Positions 57,091-64,000 of a stretch of 64,000 bases of DNA are shown piece by piece. Location: contig NZ_CP073105.1 of NCBI RefSeq assembly GCF_018138085.1, positions 1,550,001 through 1,614,000 on the forward strand, read 5' to 3'. This stretch comes from Stutzerimonas stutzeri. GTDB lineage: Bacteria > Pseudomonadota > Gammaproteobacteria > Pseudomonadales > Pseudomonadaceae. Numbering within the stretch: the stretch's first letter is position 1; every line of letters starts with the position of its first letter. The notes beneath the pieces are model-generated. The model ran no database searches, was not told the origin of the DNA, and was given only the letters and a program-made list of their open reading frames with translations. The position numbers and the translations under genes are program-made.

Positions 57091-57660
57091 GTTCGCCGCG
57101 GGTCGCGCCTCCCACAAAAAAGCGTGTTACCTGCGCGAATCGGCGCTATGCACGGCGTGCTTTTGTGGGAGGCCCGCCCTCGGGGCGAAGCTTTTGGGCT
57201 TAAGCGGGCTTGCAGAATGGCGAAGCTTTGGGGGCGTTTTAGCCGACTCAAAGGCTGCGTTCGCCGCGGGTCGCGCCTCCCACAAAAAAGCGTGTTACCT
57301 GCGCGAATCGGCGCTATGCACGGCGTGCTTTTGTGGGGGCCCGCCCTCGGGGCGAAGCTTTTGGGCTTAAGCGGGCTTGCAGAATGGCGAAGCTTTGGGG
57401 CGTTTGAGCCGACTCAAAGGCTGCGTTCGCCGCGGGTCGCGCCTCCCACAAAAAAGCGTGTTACCTGCGCGAATCGGCGCTATGCACGGCGTGCTTTTGT
57501 GGGAAGCCCGCCCTCGGGGCGAAGCTTTTGGGCTCCAAGCGGGCTTGCAGAAAGCGAAGTTCGGGGCGTCTGAGCCGGCCTAATGGCTGCGTTCGCCGCG
57601 GGTCGCGCCTCCCACAAAAAAGCGTGTTACCTGCGCGAGTCGGCGCTACGCACGGCCTGC
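57091..57660. repeat. REP array, 166-168-bp tandem units
   Basis: The start GTTCGCCGCGGGTCGCGCCT recurs at 57091, 57259, 57425 and 57591, giving unit lengths of 168, 166 and 166 and a partial fourth unit. Units are nearly identical, and each contains an inward pair (CCTCCCACAAAAAAGCG and CTTTTGTGGGA(G)GCCCGCCC) of REP elements. Three apparent proteins read across the array are artefacts. It fills the gap 57002-57682 and is the inverted family of the array at 18.8 kb. Confidence 0.9.
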
Positions 57661-57682
57661 TCTATTAAGTCGTCGGGCAGGA

Positions 57683-60118
57683 CTATCGTTTTTCCTTGAA
57701 ACAACCCTGGCACAAGCGGAACTGCCGGCCCGCCACTGGCATGGCCTTGCCGCACTGCTGGCACTGGCGGCTGCCTCCGGACAGACGGCGGCGATCAGAA
57801 CTGCGTGGCTTGCGCTGGCGGGACAGCTCGCGGGTGATCGCGCCGTTGAGCAGGCTGCGGTGCTGCTCGGCCTGTTCCAGGGCCGGGAAATTCGCGGGCA
57901 GGGTACGGGCCAGATGCAGGTAGGTTTCGATGACGTGCAGCGAGCTTTCCAGCGTTGCCAGGTCGGCATCGATGATGAGTCGCGGTAGAGGTATTTCCTT
58001 GTCCTGCGCAACCCTCTTCAACCATTGTTGGGCGTGGTGGCTGGCCGGGCTGTCGAGACCGCCGCGGATCGGCGTGCAGGCGAAGATCCAGCGCAGCGGC
58101 AGGTCGATGGTCGGGTCGTCGATCAGCTTGATCCACTCCGCCAGCTCGTCGGGCAGAATCGAAATGAATTCGTCGCCGTAGTTGATGTTGCGGTTGAAGG
58201 TCAGCCAGGCGCGCAGCAGGCTCGGCTCGTTCATCAGCTCGGAGATGGCCTGCAGGTGCTCGATGGACGGCCTGACCTGGAACTGCGATAGATCCACCGG
58301 CAGGTCGGCGCTGTGGAACAGGCGCCTGATCGACTGTAGCGTCTGCCCGTCGAGCGCGGTAATCAGCCCGCTGTCATGATGGCCGAAGCGCCCGGCGCGG
58401 CCGCCGATCTGCTTGACCTCCTGCACCTTCAACTGGCGGTTCTGGATACCGTCGTACTTTTCGTCGGTGTAGAAACACAGCGTATGCGCCGGCAGGTTGA
58501 GGCCCATGCCGACGGCGTCGGTGGCGACCATGAGATCCGCCTCGCCCTCACGAAAGCGGCGTGCCTGCTCGCGCCGAACTTCCGGCGACAGCGCACCGTA
58601 GACCACCGAGACGCTCTTGCCGGTCATCTCCAGCATCGCCTTGAGCTCCAGCACCGTCTTGCGGCTGAAGGCGACCAGCATCGAGCCGGCGTCCAGCTGC
58701 TTGAGCGTAGTCGCGCGGCGCGCCACGTCGACGGGTGACAGGCGTTTGGTGCGCTTGACCACCAGTTGGTCTTCGCACAGGTCGCAGAGGGTTTTCAGCG
58801 ACGGCTGGATCAGCTCCGGGCCGGTCATGATCAGGTCCTGGGTGTAGGCACTGACCAACGCATCGACCCAGGCCCAGCCGCGTTGCGAGTCGGCCATCAT
58901 CTGCACTTCGTCGATCACCACCACGTCCCAGGATTCGTGGCGGAAGCGGGCGAATTCCTCGACGGTGCAGCAATAGTGCGTCGCACCCTCGCGAATGATT
59001 TCCTCCTCGCCGGTGACCAGCGAGCAGGGCACGCCCATGGATTCGATGCGTTCCTGGTTTTCCAGTGCCATCAGGCGCAGCGGCGAAAGGTAGATGGCGT
59101 GGGTGACGCCGGTCATGGCCTGTATTGCCTGGTAGGTCTTGCCACTGTTGGTCGGGCCGAGCAGGGCGGTCCAGGTGCGGGTGATCCGCCGCGCGGCGTA
59201 GAGCTTGTGGTAATGGACGAAGCGCGGGTTGTTTTCCAGCAGGACCGCAAAGGCCATCTTTTCCCGGTTGTCCTCGCGGGCGAAGCGGATGGTGCGGCGC
59301 AGTTTTTTCGGCTCCATCATGAAAACTTCGGTCAGACGCTTCTCGCCGAGCAATTGCAGATCGAAGTCCTGGGCTTCCTCGATCATCATCTCGAACTTGG
59401 CGTTCATGGCCTGGCGGTCTTCGTCCTTGAGTGCGGCGACCTCCTGTTCGCTGAGCACATGCCCCTGGCCGCCGGTGATGCGCCGCTGCATGTCCAGCGC
59501 CAGCTCGCCGTGGCGCAGCTCGACCACATAACGCAGCTCGTGCTTGACCTCGTTGACGATGTCGACGGCGCGCGCCGCGAAGTCATCGAGGCGTGAAAGC
59601 CGCGCGGGCAGGCGCTCCAGGCACTGGGCTTTCTGTTCATCACTGAGGCTGGTGAAGGGTTTTTCCAGAACGTGCAGGCGATCCCGGACCAGGGTCTGCA
59701 CCGCGGCGCAGACGTTGTGCTCAAACTCATCGGTCGAGCGGCTGTCGTCGATACGCAGCGCGAATTCGGGCTCGAGCAGGTTCTGCACCGGGCCGCAATC
59801 CAGGGTTTTCTCGACGCCGAAGATATCCACCGTGCAGCTGAAATCGTTGACGTCCCGGTTCAGTAGTCGGCCGATCAGGCTGGCGGGTGCGGCGCCTTCA
59901 AGGTTCGCCTCGACGGTTGCGTCGTCCAGCCCGAGCCAGAACAACCGCGCCGCGCGGCCGATTTCCGGCGGCTGGAAGCCAAGGTAGGTGTTGAACCACT
60001 TTTCCTGGTGATTCTTCTTTGGCGCGAAGTCGGGATGGCGCTCGGTGGTCCAGTTCAGGAATCGCTGAAGTCTTTCGAGCTTGTGGGTGTGACGGTGTTT
60101 GGCTTCGGCCTTGCGCAT
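57683..60118 (-). CDS. SUV3-like DEAD/DEAH-box RNA helicase with C-terminal zinc ribbon
   Basis: 811 residues. The helicase core resembles mitochondrial SUV3: Walker A LLGPTNSGKTYQAIQA, DEVQ box VVIDEVQMMADSQRGWAW, motif VI region QIGGRAGRFGHH and a DEAD-like lid (MVATDAVGMGLNLP). A ~270-residue N-terminal extension precedes it, and the C-terminus has CQQCGKAMPVAGRQFRLCQG with CxxC...CxxC spacing. It probably unwinds RNA in degradation, but bacterial members are poorly characterised. ATG 60118 has GAGG upstream. Confidence 0.88.
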   Translation of the reverse strand: MRKAEAKHRHTHKLERLQRFLNWTTERHPDFAPKKNHQEKWFNTYLGFQPPEIGRAARLFWLGLDDATVEANLEGAAPASLIGRLLNRDVNDFSCTVDIFGVEKTLDCGPVQNLLEPEFALRIDDSRSTDEFEHNVCAAVQTLVRDRLHVLEKPFTSLSDEQKAQCLERLPARLSRLDDFAARAVDIVNEVKHELRYVVELRHGELALDMQRRITGGQGHVLSEQEVAALKDEDRQAMNAKFEMMIEEAQDFDLQLLGEKRLTEVFMMEPKKLRRTIRFAREDNREKMAFAVLLENNPRFVHYHKLYAARRITRTWTALLGPTNSGKTYQAIQAMTGVTHAIYLSPLRLMALENQERIESMGVPCSLVTGEEEIIREGATHYCCTVEEFARFRHESWDVVVIDEVQMMADSQRGWAWVDALVSAYTQDLIMTGPELIQPSLKTLCDLCEDQLVVKRTKRLSPVDVARRATTLKQLDAGSMLVAFSRKTVLELKAMLEMTGKSVSVVYGALSPEVRREQARRFREGEADLMVATDAVGMGLNLPAHTLCFYTDEKYDGIQNRQLKVQEVKQIGGRAGRFGHHDSGLITALDGQTLQSIRRLFHSADLPVDLSQFQVRPSIEHLQAISELMNEPSLLRAWLTFNRNINYGDEFISILPDELAEWIKLIDDPTIDLPLRWIFACTPIRGGLDSPASHHAQQWLKRVAQDKEIPLPRLIIDADLATLESSLHVIETYLHLARTLPANFPALEQAEQHRSLLNGAITRELSRQRKPRSSDRRRLSGGSRQCQQCGKAMPVAGRQFRLCQGCFKEKR

Positions 60119-60289
60119 GATCGACGCCTCTCTGATCAGGTGTGCTGCGAGTTTGGACAATCGGACCGCGCAATACGAGCGGCGCGCAAATATGCCATGC
60201 GTCGGGCGCGAGGGCACCGCAACGTGGACGGAGGATCATGTACCTCGAGGCCATGGTCATCTGTACAGACAGGCTCGACGGGAGCGGGT

Positions 60290-61015
60290 ATGAAGTTGGG
60301 CAGTTCGATGTTTCTGGGCACGGCCGGGTGGAGCCTTGCGCGCGATCAGTGGCCAGCGTTCCCGCCGGCTGGCACGCATTTGCAACGCTACGCGGCTCGT
60401 CTGCCAGCGGTTGAAATAAACACGTCGTTTTACCGTCCGCATCGTCCCGCTACCTATGTCCGGTGGGCGGAGAGCGTGCCGGATACGTTTCGCTTCTGCG
60501 TCAAGATGCCCAGAGAGATCACCCACGAACGGCGGCTGATCGACTGCGAAGAAGCACTCGATCGTTTTCTGCACGAATGTGGCCATCTTGGGCACAAGCT
60601 CGGTTGTCTGCTGGTGCAGTTGCCGCCCTCGCTGGCCTTTGACGCGGCCAGCGCCGCGGCGTTTATCGAGGCGCTGCGTGCGCGGAATGCAGGGCCGGTC
60701 GCCATCGAACCGCGACACCCGAGCTGGCTGGCTGCCGAAGCATTATTGCAACAAGGCGGGATTGCGAGGGTCGCGGCGGACCCAGCGCCCTTTCCCGAGG
60801 CGGCCGAACCAGGCGGTTGGGCCGGGCTTCGCTATTTCCGCCTGCATGGCTCACCGCGAATCTACTACTCGTCCTACACCGACGACTGGCTCGAGACGCT
60901 GCAACTGCGCTTCGCCGAGCAGCCAGCGGGAACGCCCATCTGGTGCATCTTCGACAACACCGCCAGCGGTGCGGCAACTGCCAATGTGCTGGCACTTCAG
61001 CAACGTCTGGGCTGA
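60290..61015 (+). CDS. DUF72 family protein, second copy
   Basis: 241 residues. MFLGTAGWSLARDQWPAFP, VEINTSFYRPHRPATYVRWA, FRFCVKMPREITHERRL and AIEPRHPSW match the DUF72 family; YFRLHGSPRIYYSSYTDDWL is the C-terminal signature. It is shorter and clearly different from the copy at 33.4 kb, so they are old paralogs. Function unknown. ATG 60290 has GGGAGCGGGT upstream; it diverges from the helicase. Confidence 0.9.
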   Translation: MKLGSSMFLGTAGWSLARDQWPAFPPAGTHLQRYAARLPAVEINTSFYRPHRPATYVRWAESVPDTFRFCVKMPREITHERRLIDCEEALDRFLHECGHLGHKLGCLLVQLPPSLAFDAASAAAFIEALRARNAGPVAIEPRHPSWLAAEALLQQGGIARVAADPAPFPEAAEPGGWAGLRYFRLHGSPRIYYSSYTDDWLETLQLRFAEQPAGTPIWCIFDNTASGAATANVLALQQRLG

Positions 61016-61042
61016 GATCCTGTTGCCCGCGATGGGCCAGCC

Positions 61043-61639
61043 TCAGCGCGGAATGATTCGCACCCGTCCAGCCGTGTTGTCGCGGCGCCCGGCCTTGTCA
61101 TTGGCGGCGCGGCCGGGAATGGTGCCGTCGTCCGCGCCGCGATCGGGCATGGCCATGCCGTCGAGCTTGCGCTGGTCTTCGCTGATGGAGGTGGCGTCGG
61201 GATAGCCAGTGGTCAGGGTTTCGGTACTGGCGGTGACCGGCGTCGCGTCGTCATCGCCCCAGCTGGCGCTGCGCTCGTCGATATCGATGGCACCGTTTTG
61301 CTCCATCACCTGCTCGACCATCGAGACCTGGCTGTCGTCATCGAGCGTGACCGTCACCACGGTCGAGCCGCGGCGGGCGGCTTCCGGGTAACGGCCCGCA
61401 TGCTGGCTCGCATCGTCGCCGAAAACCTTGCTGAAGAAACTGCCGATTTTTTCTGCCACCGTGGCGTCATGGTCCGGCTCCTCGCCGATCACTTCGACGC
61501 GGCTGCTGTTGACGGTCTCCGGGTTCAAGGAGGCGGATAGCTGGATGGCGTCGCTGCTCACGCCCTTGCTCAGAAGTTCGGTTTTGACCTGCTCGGCTTC
61601 GGCGTAACGGTCGAACGCTGCGATGAGGATCTGCGGCAT
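61043..61639 (-). CDS. Stress-type protein of YflT-like N-domain
   Basis: 198 residues. The N-terminal ~110 residues (MPQILIAAFDRYAEAEQVKT ... VVTVTLDDDSQVSMVEQVME) look like the YflT/general-stress-17M domain, followed by an acidic, low-complexity tail rich in Thr, Asp and Gly. Function unknown; the family is tied to general stress. ATG 61639 is preceded by AAGGAGAAATC. It is followed by an SDR gene 187 bases away, on the same strand. Confidence 0.8.
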   Translation of the reverse strand: MPQILIAAFDRYAEAEQVKTELLSKGVSSDAIQLSASLNPETVNSSRVEVIGEEPDHDATVAEKIGSFFSKVFGDDASQHAGRYPEAARRGSTVVTVTLDDDSQVSMVEQVMEQNGAIDIDERSASWGDDDATPVTASTETLTTGYPDATSISEDQRKLDGMAMPDRGADDGTIPGRAANDKAGRRDNTAGRVRIIPR

Positions 61640-61827
61640 GATTTCTCCTTGCGGTATGCAGGCTGGCTGCGGTTGGTGCGTGGGTGCGCGCCCTCATTGA
61701 GGTGCGCGCTGTCATGCCTGTTGGGCGGAGTAGGTGAGGGGATGGTTCCGTGCGTTCTCGTTACCCGATGCGTCCGCTGCCAATGGCAGCCGCTGGCGCC
61801 GCGCCCGATGGCGCGGCGTGAGGCGGC

Positions 61828-62691
61828 TCAGCCGTTGACCACCTTGCCGCCGTTGATATGAATGGTCTGACCGCTGACGTAGGACGAATCCTTGCAGGCC
61901 AGGTAAACGTAAGCCGGGCCCAGCTCGGATGGTTGGCCGCAACGGCCCATGGGCATCTGGCTGCCGAAGTCTTCCAGCAGCTGCGGATCATGCTTGCCCA
62001 GGGTCGCCGGTTGCAGCGGCGTCCAGACCGGCCCGGGCGCGATCTGGTTGACGCGAATATCGCGCTCGATCAGCTGTTGCGACAGGGCGCGGGTGAAGCC
62101 GTCGATGGCGCCCTTGGTCGCGGTGTAGTCGACCAGCATCGGGTTGCCGATGAATGAGTTGATCGAGGTCGTGTTGATGATCGAGGCGCCGGCCTTGAGG
62201 TGTGGCAGGGCGGCGCGGGTGAGGTAGAAGTAGCCGTGGATGTTGGTGGCGAAGGTGTTTTCCCACTGTTCATCGGTGATGTCTTCCAGTCGGGTCTGCA
62301 CTTCCTGGCGCCCAGCATTGTTCACCAACACGTCGAGATGGCCGAACGTCTTCACCGTTTGCGCGACCGCTTCATTGCAGTGCGTGCTGTTGCGGACGTC
62401 ACCCGGCAGCAGCAGGCAGCGCCGGCCCTCGGCTTCGATGAGCTGCTTGGCGTCTTCGGCGTCCTCGTGCTCGTCAAGATACATGATCGCTACATCGGCG
62501 CCTTCGCGTGCGAAGTGCAGCGCCGCCGCTCGGCCGATACCGCTGTCGCCGCCGCTGACCAGCGCCACCTTGCCGGCCAGCTTGCCGCTGCCCTTGTAGT
62601 CGTCGCGGATGAATTCGGCCGGCGGATCCATCTCACGCTCCAGACCGGGCAGGCGGTCTTGTTTTTGCGCATGTATCTTCGGGTAAGCCAT
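61828..62691 (-). CDS. SDR-family oxidoreductase of the YghA/stress type
   Basis: 287 residues. The family features are complete: ALVSGGDSGIGRAAALHF, LVNNAGRQEVQ, TTSINSFIG and YTATKGAID. The ~40-residue N-terminal lead (HAQKQDRLPGLEREMDPPAE) is typical of the YghA/YhdF group. The ribosome site GGAGGTGATC directly before ATG 62691 is the full complement of the 16S rRNA 3' end, so translation is expected to be strong. Confidence 0.93.
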   Translation of the reverse strand: MAYPKIHAQKQDRLPGLEREMDPPAEFIRDDYKGSGKLAGKVALVSGGDSGIGRAAALHFAREGADVAIMYLDEHEDAEDAKQLIEAEGRRCLLLPGDVRNSTHCNEAVAQTVKTFGHLDVLVNNAGRQEVQTRLEDITDEQWENTFATNIHGYFYLTRAALPHLKAGASIINTTSINSFIGNPMLVDYTATKGAIDGFTRALSQQLIERDIRVNQIAPGPVWTPLQPATLGKHDPQLLEDFGSQMPMGRCGQPSELGPAYVYLACKDSSYVSGQTIHINGGKVVNG

Positions 62692-62929
62692 GATCACCTC
62701 CGGGCAGCAATGGGTCGTGTAGATACGGCTGATGTGCGCCGGGAAAGTTTCGGACGGGCGCCGAGTGGTGATGCGTGTCCGACCGGTGATCGGAAATGGC
62801 GTTGCGTTCGCTGCTAGCGCTTGGCCATTAGTCTTCCCTGACCTATAGTGCCGCGCGCCAAGGATGGCCGCGGACCCCAGCGTAGGGCCGGTCGGGTCGT
62901 CCACGCCTAACACCGCAAAGGATTGAAAG

Positions 62930-63367
62930 ATGAACATCAAGCAACTTCTGGTTCTGCCGCTTACCGTCGCGCTGCTGTCCGCCTGTACCGCGACCACTTC
63001 ACTGCGCTCGAGCGATCCGAGCCTGGCCGTGAAGATCAACGACGATGCACCCTTGGTGCTGAAGAACCCGATCAGCAAGACCTACAAGGCCACCAGCTTC
63101 GGCCAGTATCGTTTCCGCGCGACGCAGGAAGGCATGGAGCCCATGTACGGGATGATGCCGCTCAAGTTCAACGGCGGTTACCTGGCCGCGGATATCCTCT
63201 TCTTCGCGCCGGCCGCCTTCTACAACCTGCGCGAGGTCTATCCGTTCTACGAGTTCGACGTGGCGCAAGGCGTCGTGCGCTACAAGAAGAACGAGGGCGA
63301 TCAATGGATCAGCTACAAGCCGACCGCTGCAGAAGCCGAGCGGGCGCAGGCGTATTTCGGCCAGTAA
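62930..63367 (+). CDS. Outer-membrane-type lipoprotein of unknown function
   Basis: 145 residues with a lipoprotein signal (LLVLPLTVALLSACTA lipobox). The mature domain (SSDPSLAVKINDDAP ... FYEFDVAQGVVRYKK) has no family I recognise. A small hydrophobic segment LAADILFFAPAAF lies in the middle. GGATTGAAAG precedes the ATG. A stem-loop lies about 60 bases after the stop. Confidence 0.82.
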   Translation: MNIKQLLVLPLTVALLSACTATTSLRSSDPSLAVKINDDAPLVLKNPISKTYKATSFGQYRFRATQEGMEPMYGMMPLKFNGGYLAADILFFAPAAFYNLREVYPFYEFDVAQGVVRYKKNEGDQWISYKPTAAEAERAQAYFGQ

Positions 63368-63427
63368 AACTCATAGCGCGAGCATCGCTGCGGGCTGCCA
63401 TCGCGGTCCATATCCCAGGGCCATACT

Positions 63428-63462
63428 CCCTCGCCCCGCTGGAAAGCGGACTGGGGTGAGGG
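63428..63462. other. Stem-loop downstream of the lipoprotein gene
   Basis: CCCTCGCCCCGCT-GGAA-AGCGG-ACT-GGGGTGAGGG forms a stem with an internal bulge and one G.U pair. It is like the GAGGGGC repeats seen near gene ends in Pseudomonas. It may terminate or stabilise transcripts. Confidence 0.5.
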
Positions 63463-63583
63463 GACGGTGTTCCAGGCGAACCCGGTCATCATGTACGTTC
63501 ACCTGTTGTGCCGGCTGCCGACAGCCAGTCGGCATCATCCTGTCGGCGGGTCGCGGCCGCTCGTCGCGGACCGCTTTCACCGC

Positions 63584-63612
63584 CTGACATCGGCACGGCG
63601 CGGGCGTAGAAT
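63584..63612 (+). promoter_or_regulatory. Sigma-70-like promoter of the sotB region
   Basis: CTGACA (63584-63589), 17 bases, TAGAAT (63607-63612). The ATG of sotB lies about 190 bases further on, so the leader is long and could carry regulation; I see no known riboswitch in it. The gap 63368-63803 has no other supported gene. Confidence 0.55.
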
Positions 63613-63803
63613 CCGCGCCGCTCCGGCTTGCCGTTTCGAACCCCTATCGCTCCCGCCTACCTCTCGCGCTTGCTCGAAGCCGCGGGGCGTATGCGCTGTG
63701 GTCAAGCAGGGCCGGCAACTTCTTACACCCTCATTCGTCACGCTGTGGTGTGCCGCTCCGGCGCGCTGCGCTTGCCGAGTGGATCGCACCCAGACATGCC
63801 TAC

Positions 63804-64000
63804 ATGAACGAATCGAACACCCGCGACGGGAGCTGGCTCAGTGTCGTCGCGCTGGCCTTGGCGGCCTTCATCTTCAATACCACCGAATTCGTGCCGGTCG
63901 CCTTGCTCAGCGATATTGGCCGTTCGTTCGACATGCCGCCGTCACAGGTCGGCTTGATGCTGACCATTTACGCTTGGGTGGTGGCGCTGATGTCGCTGCC
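63804..64000 (+). CDS. sotB: MFS sugar efflux transporter SotB (3' truncated by window)
   Basis: The first 65 residues are visible. [31 protein letters not shown] followed by [18 protein letters not shown] matches the first membrane helices of E. coli SotB (YdeA), an efflux pump for arabinose and other sugars. No ribosome site is obvious, but the family N-terminus supports ATG 63804. Confidence 0.88.
   Translation, partial: MNESNTRDGSWLSVVALALAAFIFNTTEFVPVALLSDIGRSFDMPPSQVGLMLTIYAWVVALMSL

Noticed and set aside
57055..57583. Open frames reading repeated protein text over the 57-kb array
   Set aside because: The text repeats with the DNA units and in several frames at once; it is a REP array, not a repeat protein.
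57091..57660. Possible CRISPR array
   Set aside because: Whole 166-168-bp units are repeated with no unique spacers and no cas genes are near.

Overview
The window looks like a chromosome segment from a Pseudomonas-type gammaproteobacterium, most likely the Stutzerimonas (P. stutzeri) group. The basis is high GC content, the block ppc - adk - tsaB - small conserved gene - DUF72 - extensin-like - rsmJ (an arrangement I associate with P. aeruginosa), the glpF-glpK-glpR-glpD cluster, and several families of Pseudomonas-style REP repeats. The species is inferred, not proven. I saw no rRNA, tRNA, CRISPR array, insertion sequence or prophage.

Layout. 1-7.5 kb: end of a molybdopterin oxidoreductase, REP repeats, an old-yellow-enzyme reductase, a DUF533 protein, prfB with its programmed +1 frameshift, lysS and a QEGLA-motif protein. 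7.5-18.8 kb: a catabolic locus. A TRAP transporter (dctPQM) on the minus strand diverges from a plus-strand operon: hotdog thioesterase, ACAD10/11-type acyl-CoA dehydrogenase, SDR, APH-type kinase, SurE-like phosphatase, acyl-CoA ligase, class II aldolase-like protein and GhrA-like dehydrogenase. The kinase plus ACAD pair matches the phosphorylation-dependent route for 4-hydroxy acids (LvaA/LvaC in Pseudomonas, ACAD10/11 in animals). 18.8-23 kb: an accessory island with a 162-bp-period REP array, a terminator, then a multidomain cell-wall hydrolase (M23-like, SH3b, EF-hand, GH19) overlapping by 4 bp with a signal-peptide protein. The GH19 half and the partner gene are strikingly AT-rich, as in a recently exchanged toxin/immunity cassette.

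23-36.4 kb: an acyl-CoA synthetase, an OmpA-like lipoprotein pair, ppc, adk, a phosphorylcholine phosphatase gene, tsaB, a DUF72 gene, an extensin-like gene, rsmJ and a ribosome-hibernation factor gene. 36.4-45.6 kb: small conserved genes, a catalase, an inositol-monophosphatase-family gene, a DUF3597 gene, an MscS channel gene, an unlisted 28-residue membrane peptide, a TauE/SafE permease, a secreted protein with one clear and one degenerate CAP domain, a STAS-like protein and ppiC. 45.8-49.1 kb: a phosphate island with polyphosphate kinase 2, a PstS-like binding protein, a coiled-coil protein and a Na/phosphate symporter. 49.3-54.6 kb: the glycerol cluster with GlpR-type operator candidates and a start correction for glpD. 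54.8-64 kb: a glutamate-synthase-like FMN protein, DUF1810, a second REP array with 166-168-bp period, a SUV3-like RNA helicase, a second DUF72 gene, stress-type proteins, a lipoprotein and the start of sotB.

The two parts most worth following are the effector/immunity-like pair at 19.6-22.8 kb and the phosphorylation-coupled acyl-CoA operon containing a SurE paralog at 10.8-18.8 kb.
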